Shown here in pieces: positions 1 to 10,715 of a DNA stretch of 64,000 nucleotides. Origin of the DNA: Holothuria scabra (lineage: Eukaryota; Echinodermata; Holothuroidea; Aspidochirotida; Holothuriidae); assembly GCA_037179385.1 (NCBI GenBank), contig CM074193.1:46157082-46221081 (forward strand), given 5' to 3'. A program made the position numbers and the translations under genes. Below the pieces are notes generated by a model. It saw nothing but the letters and a program-made list of their open reading frames with translations. It did no database searches and was not told the DNA's origin. Positions within the stretch are counted from its first letter, which is position 1, and each line of letters starts with the position of its first letter.

Positions 1-179
1 CATGATTAACTTCAAATTAGAAATTTACCTGTAAAATGGTCAATTTGCTGTGGATTTTGATTCAAATTGTGGCTATTTTTTAGGTTTTCAATGTTCTTTA
101 CTTCAAATACCCAATTTTGTCATTATCATGTCATCAGATCTTTAAGAAACAAAACCAGGATAGTTAAAGGTTGAAAAAT

Positions 180-730
180 GATGGGTCATGCATTAGCACA
201 GAATAATGCATGGTCAGGGCTTAATGCAAGTAATGCACAAGGGAACATCCCAAGTGTATCCAGCATATGGCATTAACCACTGGGAGTGCATTATCATATT
301 CTTTTGCACAGGTCTGGAGTTGTTTATCCCAGATCCTTGGTAAAAGAGAAATAGACTTTAATATTCACGCTAGTGTCACTGGTTGGGGCTGGTTGGCGAA
401 AAACATGGGCAGGAAAACATGCGTGCATGTTCAGTTTGGCATGTGCAGTGATCTTGCCGTTGCACACAGAATCTAGACAAATTAAATTCTACATTTCATT
501 GTGTTGACATGTATGCGTACCTCATCAACTCTGTTGCCAAGCAGTTGTGACATCATTTGTTTGTAATGATGAAAGAGTCTAATTTTGTTTAAATAACTTT
601 GGCAAAACAGCTGTACCACTTCAAGTAAAATTGTGGTAGTCTAGCTAAGATAAGTTCATTTATTCATCACCATGATTTATCTGAGGATAACTCATGGTCA
701 CCTGACCGTAATGGACCGATAGAAGATGAG
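180..730. repeat. Dispersed repeat with TGCATTAGCACA..TAATGCA core (copy 1)
   Basis: This sequence in the first visible gene A intron shares ordered blocks with 10,200-10,555: the core TGCATTAGCACAG.ATAATG, the block TTGCACA.GTC.AGAGTTGT, and CATGGTCACCTGA later on. A third, inverted copy lies at about 43,375-43,525. No coding potential; the rest of 1-804 shows nothing. Confidence 0.55.
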
Positions 731-804
731 GATTATTACTTAATATGATTGTAAGTTAGTTTAATACTTGTTTGTACTAGCAAATGGAAGTTTTTCCTTC
801 GCAG

Positions 805-1011
805 CTTTCTGCAGGAGAAGGAAACCTAAACTGGATACCAAAGACAGGTTTGCCAGAAAATATTACTCTTGTTACAAGTATGATAAAAGGTGACAAAGTT
901 GTTGACAGTATTAAGGAGAGGACAGACAAAATTACGTGGCTTAATCTAGGATACTTGACTGACAAGGCAAGACATGAGATTGTAACCAGTTATTTGAAAC
1001 GTTACAATAAG
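805..1011 (+). CDS. Gene A exon: end of the NACHT NTPase core
   Basis: This exon has 69 codons and phase 0 at both ends (acceptor CGCAG, donor AAG|GTAAGA). It reads N-L-N-W-I-P-K, then L-P-E-N-I-T-L-V-T-S. That is the W-h-P..LP.N..hh.S strand following Walker B in STAND NTPases such as nephrocystin-3. By hand count 63 of 69 residues match gene B exon 32,832-33,038; four of the six differences are in the first five codons. Confidence 0.85.
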
Positions 1012-4000
1012 GTAAGATATATTACACTCGTCAATATTTTATTTCCTCTGTATAATTTTTAAATTTCTTCTTGGAGAGAAAGAAAAGTGTTTGAAGAGGT
1101 GATGCCCTTATATGTAAAGTTTACAGCTGTTATGTAATAGATGTTTCTCATAATAATTGTAGGTTTACTCTGAGCTGTCATTATTTCCTTCTGATCATTG
1201 AGTAGCTGAAGGCTGTCCTTTCATTAGATATTGAAATTTATTTGAGGTCACTAAGGTCAGACTACATGGAGTATGAAAGCTATTATAGCACACACATTTC
1301 AAGAAAGGCACACTGCACCCTATCATGAATGGCATGTGGTTGTGCTCATTACGTAGATGGAGCCTATGAAAATTATACACGGTCGTACTTCTGAAAACCT
1401 TGAACATTTTGTGGAGGTGACCTTTTCGAAATAAATATTCCTCTTATAAAGATTCTGTAGTTGCGTTACTTTTTTATTTTTGTGCCAGTCATTAATAAGT
1501 AACCTGCAATTTTTTCAAGAAATAGTGTAACTAACATTTGCATGTACAAAAATTATTTTGGGGGATCCCTTTTTGTTATGTTTTGATGGATTAACTGGAT
1601 ATTTTTTCCCCATTTTATGTAGACACTTGACCCAGAACAAACAGAATTGGTGGTGAAGTCAGAGGGAGCTAAAAATGCTCTCTGGTTGTCGTTGGCCTGT
1701 GAGGAATTACGCGTCTTTGGAGTCTTTGAAAAATTGACTCAGTACATTCAAGAGCTACCTTCTTCTCTTGATGCCCTTCTGGAAAAAATCCTGTCAAGAC
1801 TTGTTACAGAGGATGAGACTAACTTAGTGAAACAGGTAGGTAAGGTAGTTTTGCCGGTGGCAAAATAGTCACTCACATAATGAAGATAGTTGAACAGGTT
1901 ACAAAGACCTCAATCAGGCAATAAAGATAGTTTAACAAGTAATGAAGATAGTTGAGCATGTATTGAAGTAGTAACTCTTGTATTGAAGACAGCTAAATAA
2001 GAAATTAATAGCACCTCATGAAATGAAAATAGTTAATCTGCTTTTAGCCTCTCACTATGTAGATTGTAAAAATAGTAATGGAGATAGTAATTTTGTGATG
2101 ACATTGTCACTCATTTCATTAAGGAACTTAGGCTTACATAATTAAATAGTATGTTAGCCCATTTGATGAAGATAGTTAAGCTTGTATCAAATGAAGTAGT
2201 AGCTCATGTAATGTAAATATTATGTAGGTAATGAAGACGGTACAATTGGTTGTGAAGATGGGTTAGTTAGTTATTTAGTTAAGAGTTTTACGCCCCAGTT
2301 TCCAAGCTATTGGTTCAAGTCGAGCAGGTCACAGCCTTTTAACCAGTTGTGGCTCACTGGCTTGTTTTGCCTACTTCCTTGCTTATGCGGAGCATCACGC
2401 ACAACAGCAATAGGTTGATAAATTACTGACTCATGTTGCAAAGATAGTTAAACATGTTACGAAGATAGTTATTTTAACAGTAATGGGAAAAAAAAATTGA
2501 TGTATAGTTTCAGATTTTGAAAGCACCCTTTAGTAGTACTAAGTACTTTGTGTTCATTCCCAGGATGCATCAGGAGGGATTTGTCAATTTGGGAAATTTT
2601 TGTGAAGAAATACTTGTTTTGGTTTTTAGAACACTCTTAAAATGATTCATCTTTCTTTCAAGAAGAAGAAATAATAGAAAAAGGGGAGGAGGGTTTGGTT
2701 GTGTGGATGACATGCAGCAATAGACAACGGTAAGTCCTTGAACTTACTCAAACATATCATCAGTTGTCAACAGTCACAAGCATAGGTTTAATACCAAGGA
2801 AATGTATATCGGTTGTGAAAACAATGACAGAGAAGATGGTGTGAGTGTACTTGTTTTGAATTCAGACTGAGGACCTAAACAATGGAAATTCAATAGATTC
2901 CTGGAGTCCTCTCCTGTTTTAACAATAAAGAAAAAGTCTATTGCTTAGTGATCTGGGCGAAAAGAAAAAACAACAAGGTTGTATGTAAAATAGGTCTGTG
3001 CGTATATGTGTGAGTGAGCAGAAATATGCACTGCAAACTCATCCCATTAAGTCTGAAAGAGTTCAAACTTGGTGAGTAAGTATCTGACCACAAGCAAAAT
3101 TTTAAAATGGAAGAATCTTTTGGTTGCTAAAGGAAGAGTTTAAGGTCATATTTGTCCAAATGGGGAAAATTTGTCATTAACTACAGGAAATCTGAAATCC
3201 GATCCAGCTGTGTGAGATTAGAATTTGTAATTTATGGATAATCTTGTTTGTAATTACAGACCCTCTGCTTCATAGAGTGTGCTAGAGAAGGTTTGAGAGA
3301 AGCAGCATTACAGCTTTTACTTGGAGATTTGGATGAGAAGAAGCCTGTACCAATGTTACACTGGGCCATGGTTAACCGAACGCTGAAACCATTTGTAAGA
3401 GTGGCCAGTAATTATCAGCAACTCAATCAGCTTGCATTTTATCATCAAGCTATTGGAAAGGTAACTTAGAATAATGACAATTAGTTGGCAGAAATCCACT
3501 GCTTATGGTTGTTGACCATCACATGGGAGCAACATTTACCCATTCACCTGTACATGGCAAATGTATTTACAGTGTATGTCTTTAAGAAAAATTAAATGGT
3601 TGTCCAAAGGACATCTGCTTTGGACGTCCTTTTAAAAGAAAATTGGTAGCCCTTTGAAAAATTTGGTAGTCCAGCTGATTTTTCAAATGCCAGAATTTTC
3701 AGAAATGTTTTTGATTTAGCCACGTACCTAGTCAAGGAAAAGTTATCTCGTAAGTGCAACTCCAGTAAACTGAAAATCAGGGAATAACAAGTTGATTGAC
3801 TTGATCTTCATTCTGTCTGGGTAGAAATTAGTCGGGGGGGGGGGGGGGGAGTGAGGTGTCGTTATCTTTTTTCAGCAAATGTTAATTTTGCAATATTGTA
3901 AATCCTGTTTAAAGGGGAAGAGCCGTTCCTCAAGTTGGATTGGTGAATTAGTCTGTCAGGTTTCATGATTGGCTCTTGAGAGTAATGTGTCAATATTTTT

Positions 4001-7000
4001 CTCCAGAAATTGAGAATATGAGATTAACTCATTGGTTTACCTTGAGCATGCAATTCTGAAGTCCTGAAAGATTCTTGGAAGGTAAATCAGAAGAAATCTG
4101 TGTAACCTGGCTGTTGTTTTGAAATTAATTCAGGATGACTGCTCCCCCTTCCTTTAAGACCTGGAGAGTAGTTGAAAGAAACAAATTGTCTAGGTAGATA
4201 TTATCTATGGGGAGGGAGGAAGTGCCTTATTTCAGGTAATGATAATATTGAAATATGTCATTCCTGCTTTAAGGCTGTGAGAAAACAATGCCTCCTACCC
4301 TCCTTTTAGACCTTGAGAGTTGTTGGCAGAAGCAAGTAGTGAAGGTCAAAGTTGTCTGGAGTTTTGGGGAGGTTTGTCTTATTTTAGTAAATGTTAAGAA
4401 TGGAATATTGTCATTTTTTTTTAAGGCTGTGACAAAACTGGCTCCTGCCTCCCCCCCCCTCCCCCCTCCCTCTAGACCTAAAGAGTTGTTGGAAGAAGCA
4501 GTGTCTTGTTTTAGTAAATTAATAACAATGAAATATTGTCGTTTCTGTTTTAAGGCTGTAAGGGAACAGTGGCTATCTGATGATGAAACATTGAAAAAAC
4601 AACATAAGATGCTGGCTGACTACTTCCAATATCATTGTACTGATGATCATGTGCTTGGCAGAGAAGCAGCTTATCATATCAACTGTACCAAGGATGCAGC
4701 TAGATTGATGGACTTTATTAAAAATGACACCAGGTCACGGTACATTGACGCTATCACCACTTCACGGTACATCAAGGTGAGAATTGGGATGAGTACACAC
4801 ATGGTGGGTCATTGCACAGTGTAGTAGACATTTGCTGTCTTGGTTGGCTGTGGTGTATTATATCAGTGTGAGGGAAGGGGGGGGGGTGCAAGTTGGAAAC
4901 TGCCCCCTATATATATATATATATATATGTACAAGAAAATGTGAAAAGAGAAGTAAAAGAAGGGAAATGAAGAAAGCATCACTCAACTTAAGTTTTGCTC
5001 CCATCAAAATACCCTGGCGCTTCCCCTGCATTATGGTGCCTGGTTGCGTGCTTGGAAGTGTTAGCACAATGGAGGGAGGGGTTCATTGTTGTGACAGTAT
5101 TTTACATGCAGTCAGGTTAGTTGTTCGATGTACGAGCGGGTTGGTCTTATGTGCAGGTCACTCTATCAGCAATTTTGGATTGGATCACAGTTGGATTTTT
5201 GTGTGTCTTATTTAAAAACTTCTCCCTTTTAGGTTGGAAAAAGACAAAAAATTAAACAAGTGGACAATTTTTCAGTTCTTCCTGACCAGAGATAGAACAG
5301 CTTGTAACTTAAAATGAGTTCATTTAAAGTTTGATGCAATATGTTAAAAATTTTGCAGTCTTCTTTCATGCAACTTTATTCACTAGAGCAGAATGCTATT
5401 GTTCCATCTAATTATTCATATTTTTGAAATTGTTTAAGTTTATGAAATATTGCAATTCCTTCTTCACACAACACATTTGTGTTGGCATGTCATTAAATTC
5501 ATATCAAACCAACTAACTTCATACATCACCTTTGATTAAACTTGCCTGACAATGGCATTATTGTTTCAATCCACCAGAATCAGTCACATTCTTCCATTGC
5601 CACTTGTTAGGAACTTCAAAAAAATTGCAATAAAGCTTTTTGTGTCTACTTTACAACGGCATTTCCAGACTCTTGTTCTATCATTTAGAAGTTCTATTAT
5701 CCACCTTAAAAAGTAGAAAAATTACAATTGCTTTATGGTCGTTGCTCCTTTATTTTTACCCCTGTGGGCTGAGGGTTGCAAAATATGCCAATGGTATTTC
5801 CCCTTCTGTAGTTAGAGGTGACAAAAGGAAAGGACACACCATATTTGATCTGTTTGAATCTGACCTTGACCGTTAACCATGTTTGAAACAGTATTTAAAT
5901 GTTACCATTTTACCTAGTTGACACTGTATTACTTACTCACATTGGTGTGTTGTTCAATCTCTAATTGACCAACTAATTAACTATCTTTCATTATTTTAGG
6001 AACACAAGTGTCAGAGAATGATCAATGTGAAAATGAACATCGGAGGCCGACAACTTTTTACTTGTCAGTTTTGTAGCAATATGCGCCAAGCTTTCAACAA
6101 AAATCAAATGTTTCCAAACAAAGATTCATGTGTCTTGTGTGGGAGAATTGTAATGCAGAATTTCAAGAAACCTGCTAATGAAGGTACAGCCCAGTTTTCT
6201 CTTGTTTTCTGTTTTTTTAAGCAGAAGTTTTTTAAAAGATAGTTTTAGTAATGTACTCGCAGTCTAGGTCCATGCTTAGGTTTGATTTTATGGACAAACC
6301 AGATCAGCTGTTTTGTTTAGTGTTGGTATGCAGCCATTTGTGGGGTCCATTAGCCTTACATCATCTTTATTTATTGTCTTAATGAGTTTCAAACCTTCAT
6401 ATTCAGTGATACTGAAGGAATCAAGATACAATTTTGTAAACAACCATCCACAATACAGGTGAGCAAGAAGTTGAAAGATTAAAAGGTAATAGACCCCAGT
6501 AATTGACAACTGAAATAAGACCATCACTTGCTGTCTGGTTTTGTCAATAGGGTTTTACACCTCATTTCATAACTTTCTCCTTTAATGTAGTGATGGCCAC
6601 AGTCTTTTCTCCAGTTGTGGGACACTTCATTGTTTTCCTTACTCTATTGTTTATGCTGAGCATTGTGCACAACAGTGGTAGGTGCCATTTTGAAAGTCTT
6701 TGGTATGACCTGGCCTGGGAATTAATCCCCAGACCTTCTGAGTGAGGGCCATCTAGATACTCTACCAACTAGACCAAACACTCAGTCTGAGTGTCATGTT
6801 TTGGACACTAAACAATGTCATGTTTGCAAACATCTGATGATGGCACAGCGACCACCATCTAGCTTGTAGCCAGGAATATTTCAAGGGAGGGGATTGGGAG
6901 GGGATTGGGAGGGGGAAAATCTGTAGAAAGACCATCTATGCATAGAACCACTGTATTCAGTGCAGAGTGTAAAAGAAAATGTTTGCCCAAAAATGCCTGC

Positions 7001-8270
7001 CAGTTGAAAATGACATATACATAGAGGAAATAGTAGCTGTAATGTGAAACAAAAACCATAAAGAAATACTAAAATGTATGTGAGTGGGGTAGGGTGTAAG
7101 TGGGGTGGGGTGGGGTGTGAGTGGGGTGGGGTGTGAGTGGGGTGGGGTGTTAGTGGGGTGTGAGTGGGGTGGGGTGTTAGTGGGGTGGGGTGTAAGTAGG
7201 ATGGGGGTAAGTGGGGTGGGGTTGGTGTTTTTGCCCCGTTCAAGGCCTCCTCTCATAAGCTAGAGTGCTGTTGTTTAATTGAGTAGCATTGAATTCATTG
7301 AATTGAACTGAATTCCAGATTGAATAAAATATTTTTACTTGATCATCATGATTTTAGTAGTATTAGTATTATTGCCATAAAGTAACCAACAACTAAAAAA
7401 ATCCGTGGGTCCCATTAGAATGAAACCAGAAGTTTAGAAATGGAAACGCACAGTAAAACTGAAACAAAGAAACAAAACCCAATTCACATCCAGTTTGTGT
7501 GGAAATCAATTGATTTGTTACATTTCAAAGTGTAAAGTTATCAAAGTCTTAATACAATAATTGCTTTTGAATTGAAATTTATTAAATATATTACATTACC
7601 TTGAATGCTTGGTGCTCAGTATAAGTAAGGAAGTAGGAAAACAAGCCAATGAGCAAAAATTCGAAAAAAGGCAGTGGCGGGCTTGACCATGAATTAGACC
7701 AGTTGGTCAGAAACTGAGCTGTAAAGTTTGGGGTAACAGAACAATTTGTTCCTTTTGATTCTTTTGGTCATTGAACAGAAAACTTTGATGATGATGATAC
7801 ATTCACTGGTATTAAAGGATACTGACTTGGCCGATGTATCCATGAACAATACATCTGCCAAGCTTAGCTACTATTGTCTTGGCTGTCTCCCAATGGAATG
7901 TGTTGTAAATGAACTTTTTGTCTTTACATTCCCATATGGACCACCTGTAGAAGAAAAATAAAGGTTTACAGAGAGTCCATCAGACATCGGCTGAAAGATT
8001 GACAATTTTTACCTCATTAAGCTAACTAAATTGAATGAATCAAGTAAATTATACTGAACTTTTACTTTTCTATTTGCAATTTTGTTTCTATTATTTTCAG
8101 CATATTGGTGTGCACACCATCCAAACAGAGGACCATCCTTCGGAAACCAACAGATGTGTCACATTTGCAAACGTCCGGTAATGAAACCTCATGCTCCATT
8201 GCCTCTTTACCTCTGTAATTTTTGTCATTTGGGAGGGTTTACAACATGCTGTAGGACATCTGTCGAATGA
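805..8270 (+). CDS. Gene A: 3' half of a NACHT/STAND gene with Cys-rich C-terminus (partial)
   Basis: Six exons at 805-1011, 1623-1835, 3260-3460, 4555-4776, 6000-6183 and 8101-8270 join in frame and end at TGA 8268-8270. Each is bounded by AG and GT. The first exon starts in phase 0 after CGCAG, so the gene continues left of the window; the NACHT P-loop, Walker B and DUF4062 exons expected from the paralogue are not in 1-804. The product is the back of a STAND NTPase, a helical region and a Cys-rich tail with four CxxC motifs plus a Cys-Ala-His-His. Exon number, lengths and phases match the last six exons of gene B on the opposite strand, so the two are tail-to-tail duplicates. Family: DUF4062-NACHT proteins (nephrocystin-3/NWD1/TEP1-like). 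Function unknown; an intracellular NTP-switch sensor is inference. No disabling change is seen in the visible exons. Confidence 0.85.
1623..1835 (+). CDS. Gene A exon: post-NACHT helical region
   Basis: This exon has 71 codons and phase 0 at both ends (acceptor TGTAG, donor CAG|GTAGGT). It includes K-N-A-L-W-L, C-E-E-L-R-V-F-G and ELPSSLDALLEKIL, the 'nPLwL....EELR.FG.....L....LP.sl..L...iL.rL' pattern of the winged-helix side of nephrocystin-3/TEP1-type STAND modules. About 57 of 71 residues match gene B. Confidence 0.85.
1865..2490. repeat. Degenerate AATGAAGATAGTTNA minisatellite
   Basis: Units like GTAATGAAGATAGTTGAGCAT recur many times with variable length (about 22-30 bp) in gene A's second visible intron. 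The array is interrupted at 2,262-2,420 by a SINE fragment and resumes at about 2,450. Confidence 0.6.
2262..2420 (-). mobile_element. tRNA-SINE fragment (3' part)
   Basis: It begins on the plus strand with GTTAGTTAGTTA, then TTTCCAAGCTATTGGTTCAAGTCGAGC and TTGTGGCTCACTGGCTTGTTTT, shared with 21.9 and 47.5 kb. The tRNA-like head is missing. The tetranucleotide run is the 3' tail of the minus-strand SINE. Confidence 0.6.
3260..3460 (+). CDS. Gene A exon: conserved helical region
   Basis: This exon has 67 codons and phase 0 at both ends (acceptor TTACAG, donor AAG|GTAACT). It contains C-A-R-E-G-L-R-E-A-A-L and later L-H-W-A-M-V-N-R, the counterpart of the '.sR.GL.E.EL..lLg' segment of DUF4062-NACHT proteins. 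By hand count 62 of 67 residues match gene B, the most conserved of the six exon pairs. Confidence 0.85.
3829..3850. repeat. Poly-G run
   Basis: About 17 consecutive G in gene A's third visible intron. The rest of this intron, apart from the tandem acceptor copies downstream, shows nothing. Confidence 0.7.
4140..4554 (+). repeat. Imperfect tandem copies of the exon 4 acceptor region
   Basis: About three copies of ~130-150 bp run up to the true acceptor. Each has a polypyrimidine/TTTAAGGCTGT junction (near 4270, 4422 and the functional one at 4551), then a CCTCC-rich segment, TAGACCT.GAGAGTTGTTGG.AGAAG and TTATTTTAGTAAATG. Only the last leads into the exon. Confidence 0.65.
4555..4776 (+). 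CDS. Gene A exon: HR.LA-YF helical segment
   Basis: This exon has 74 codons and phase 0 at both ends (acceptor TTTAAG, donor AAG|GTGAGA). It carries the pattern H-K-M-L-A-D-Y-F ... G-R-E-A-A-Y-H-I seen after the winged helix in nephrocystin-3-type proteins. About 48 of 74 residues match gene B. The intron just upstream carries imperfect tandem copies of the acceptor region (see 4140-4554). Confidence 0.83.
4905..4929. repeat. (TA)n microsatellite
   Basis: A short TA run in the gene A intron 4777-5999. Otherwise that intron shows no gene, RNA or recognisable element. Confidence 0.7.
6000..6183 (+). CDS. Gene A exon: first Cys-rich exon
   Basis: The exon is 184 nt, starting in phase 0 (acceptor ATTTTAG) and leaving one base at the donor (GAAG|GTACAG). 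It has two CxxC pairs, C-Q-F-C and C-V-L-C, about 25 residues apart. About 28 of 62 aligned residues match gene B, and both CxxC pairs are kept. This looks like half of a zinc-binding unit; I do not recognise the domain. Confidence 0.8.
6545..6795 (-). mobile_element. tRNA-derived SINE, with head
   Basis: On the minus strand the head reads TGGTCTAGTTGGTAGAG (box A-like), followed about 40 bases on by GGGGATTAATTCCC (box B-like), then a body ending in TTGTGGGACAC-type sequence shared with other copies. It lies in the last gene A intron. RNA polymerase III origin is inference from the box pattern. Confidence 0.65.
7078..7230. repeat. G-rich minisatellite (GTGGGGTGGGGTGTGA)
   Basis: About nine variants of GAGTGGGGTGGGGTGT lie in tandem. 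One strand is G-rich enough to consider quadruplex formation. Proline/threonine/histidine readings on the minus strand are low-complexity by-products. Confidence 0.8.
7610..7740 (+). mobile_element. tRNA-SINE fragment
   Basis: This plus-strand fragment of the same SINE body has GAAAACAAGCCAATGAGC, then ACCAGTTGGTCAGAAACTGAGC. Head and tail are absent. Confidence 0.5.
8101..8270 (+). CDS. Gene A terminal exon: second Cys-rich exon and stop
   Basis: The acceptor is TTTTCAG. The exon's first two bases complete the codon begun by the previous exon, giving A-Y-W-C. CxxC motifs are C-H-I-C and C-N-F-C, with C-A-H-H in place of gene B's first CxxC, then T-C-C near the end and TGA at 8268-8270. Identity to gene B is roughly two-fifths, concentrated at A-Y-W-C, F-G-N-Q and L-Y-L-C..C-H-L-G-G. 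The last ~75 coding bases are duplicated immediately downstream. Confidence 0.82.
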
Positions 8271-8375
8271 AATTATGATGCAAGGTCCATCACCTCTTTA
8301 CCTCTGCATTTTTTGTCATATGGGAGGGTTGACAACATGCTGTAGGACATCTGTCGAATGAAATTATGATGCAAG
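8193..8375 (+). repeat. 91-bp tandem duplication over the gene A stop codon
   Basis: The end of the last exon (from CTCCATTGCCTCTTTACC through the stop and GAAATTATGATGCAAG) is repeated once immediately downstream with few changes. The second copy lies in the 3' UTR. Offset is 91 bp, not a multiple of three. Confidence 0.85.
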
Positions 8376-9765
8376 TACAAAGAAGATTGGATTACTTCAA
8401 TGAACATCATTTTATTTTCTTTTTTTTTGAATCAATTCCACAGTATGGTCACATTGACTTTCTTTTATTAATTGCACATGTAATGATGATTTTTTTCTAC
8501 TACAAAACAAGGCTTCAATCTGTCTTTCAGTATTTCGACTTTTGCAATTTTTGAAACTTTGCCAAGACGAAAGTATTCTGTTTTAAGAGATTGGTATTCT
8601 GTTCAAAAGAGATTTCACAGTATGTTCTCTGTTCAGTAAATTTGCATGTAAAGTTAATATAGTATTATGTAGTATTTATGGCATAAATGTAGTCACATTT
8701 TTTATACTATCAGATGCAATTTTTTTTTTTAAACTTAAATTTCACTCCTTCTATATCATCATCATCATCATCATCATCATCTGTACAGTCTCATTTTCAA
8801 ATATTGCCTTGCAAAGTTTGGAATATATTTACAGATATTTGGTGACCAGTGCTATTGCCTGTACCTTAAGTTTCATCCAAGAGGTTGTCCAAGCTCGTTT
8901 TATCCAGGGCTATAAACTTTATACCCCATTATGACACTGAGGACACAAAAATAAGAATGGATTTAATGCAATAGATCTTAAACATACTTTGTACACTTGT
9001 ATTCTTTTGTATCAAGATCAATTAAGCACTTCATGAATAATAATTTGTTAGTTTATGAGAGGAAAAGTTATATCTAAGGAACATTAAATATCATTGAGTT
9101 GAAGAATTTACGAAGTTTAATATCAATTCCAGCACCTTCATGATGCAATTTCTTGATGGGATGGTTTAGACTTAGCTATGAGGAAGACAGGATTCATATA
9201 ATTTGTTCATTTTCATTCCTTTTTAATTATTTAAAAGGCTGCAAGCTTTTGGGAATTTTTCAGTATTTTAGTATGATTATTTCTCTTCGTCAGGCCTTCC
9301 TAAAGACAGTGTAGATTAGGAATATTATGTTTGTGTATCTCATTTATCAGACGGGATTTTTAAGGAAATTTTTCAGGTTGTCCATTGGACAAGATGGAGT
9401 CAAATTGAGGTTGCCCCAAAAATGATGTCCAAATGAAAGTGAAACATGGTAAACAAACAGTTGCATATGATGTCTCTGACATAAAAAAAACAAATATTAG
9501 ATGTGTATTTTTTACCTCTCCATTTTATACCTGTTTCAATGATGAACAAAAGGCCATACAATAGACCACTTCTTAAGAGCATATTGTAACATTCTTCTTG
9601 CCTATGTGAAAAAGCTACTCAATTAAAAAAAAATCTATTTGACCATTGGACAATCTCAAAGATAGAAAATGGTTGTCCAAAACAATTTTGACCTGTCTCT
9701 GACGATAGGATGAGTGCTAAATTTCAGTCCTGCTTTATCATTTCACATTGTCTTTCGTTACGTAA
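8376..9765. other. Gene A 3' flank, AT-rich, no further gene
   Basis: This holds a (CAT)n microsatellite at 8,755-8,781 and several AT-rich stretches. Sequences around TTGTCCAAA recur at 3,600, 9,375 and 9,670 but are too short to define. The 3' UTR probably ends somewhere here; I cannot choose a poly(A) site. Confidence 0.5.
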
Positions 9766-10188
9766 AGCCCCATCCACATTGTGCGACGTGACTTATTGCA
9801 ACAAGACTGTCTTGTCGTGGTGAGCGACTGATGACTATCTAGTTTTAAGAGCACAGTGTCCACACTATGCAGCAAATCACTGGTCCATCAAGCAATATAC
9901 GCAAAATTCTAATGTTCAACACACTCTTTACTTGTTACGTCGAAGACGAAAGAATGTGTTCTGTCCATTTCGATTAATTAATCTTTGCCCGCTTCATTCC
10001 AGGAGTCCTTCATTGTTGTCAGTTGCACGTTTCAGTTTCATTTGACCGAACATCTTTGGTTGAATGAAACTGGGTTGCGCCCTCACTTGCAACTAGGTGG
10101 TGCAAAGTATTGCATCCTTTGCAACGTGTCTGAACAATCTCGTTCCAATGAGTTGCGTGGCATCGAGTCGCATAGTGTGGATGGGGCT
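9766..10188. mobile_element. Harbinger-type MITE, copy 1
   Basis: The terminal inverted repeats AGCCCCATCCACA.T.TGCGAC face each other and the element is flanked by TAA on both sides (9763-9765, 10189-10191). It is 423 bp and non-coding. Two relatives lie at 19,992 and 32,300. A TWA target duplication suggests PIF/Harbinger; the superfamily call is inference. Confidence 0.7.
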
Positions 10189-10199
10189 TAATATTAACG

Positions 10200-10555
10200 G
10201 TTTAACAATCACAATATACTGTGCATTAGCACAGGATAATGTATGATGAAAGGTTACTGCAAGTGATGCAAGAGGTTGTAGCTTGAGTACATCTATCAAT
10301 ACCATTATCCATGAGAGTTCATCGTCCTCTTCTATTGCACAAGTCCAGAGTTGTCTGACCTTGTTCAGTAGTCAACAATATTTTGATTTAAAATATTATA
10401 AGGAAACAAAATTGTGTTTATTTGTTTATAAGCTCTTTAAAACAGCACAACCCAGACTAACTTGGAGAAGCCAAAGATGAATGTGTTTGTCCAAAAAATG
10501 CATTATTGTGATTTATCACAGATAAAGCATGGTCACCTGAGCATAGTAGACCAAT
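10200..10555. repeat. Dispersed repeat with GCATTAGCACAGGATAATG core (copy 2)
   Basis: Ordered blocks match 180-730. It sits directly after the MITE at 9766-10188 and just before another MITE at about 10,564, so this stretch is a nest of small elements. Confidence 0.55.
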
Positions 10556-10563
10556 ATATGGCG

Positions 10564-10715
10564 GCTGATGGGCACTGTTTAACAAGGGGTGTTTGATTGG
10601 CTGTTGCCATTGTATTTGATGGATTGTGTTCATTGCTATGGGAATTGGGTTAGGAATCAGGGCTTTCATTAGCCAGCTAAGAAATTTCTTGTTAAACTGT
10701 GTGCATTGCCCATAT
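10564..10715. mobile_element. Small MITE with GATG.GCACTGTTTAACAAG ends (copy a)
   Basis: Left end GATGGGCACTGTTTAACAAG; right end is the complement of ATGGGCAATGCACACAGTTTAACAAG. The interior carries GATTGGCTGTTGCCATTGTATT, shared with copies at 25.87 and 51.81 kb. Confidence 0.6.

Noticed and set aside
4288..4554. Open frame extending gene A exon 4 upstream
   Set aside because: It covers the tandem acceptor copies and a CCCCTCCCCC tract; the paralogue exon starts exactly at the TTTAAG acceptor, so this is intron.
6881..7256. Pro/Thr/His-rich frames on the minus strand
   Set aside because: They are readings of the G-rich minisatellite in several frames at once.
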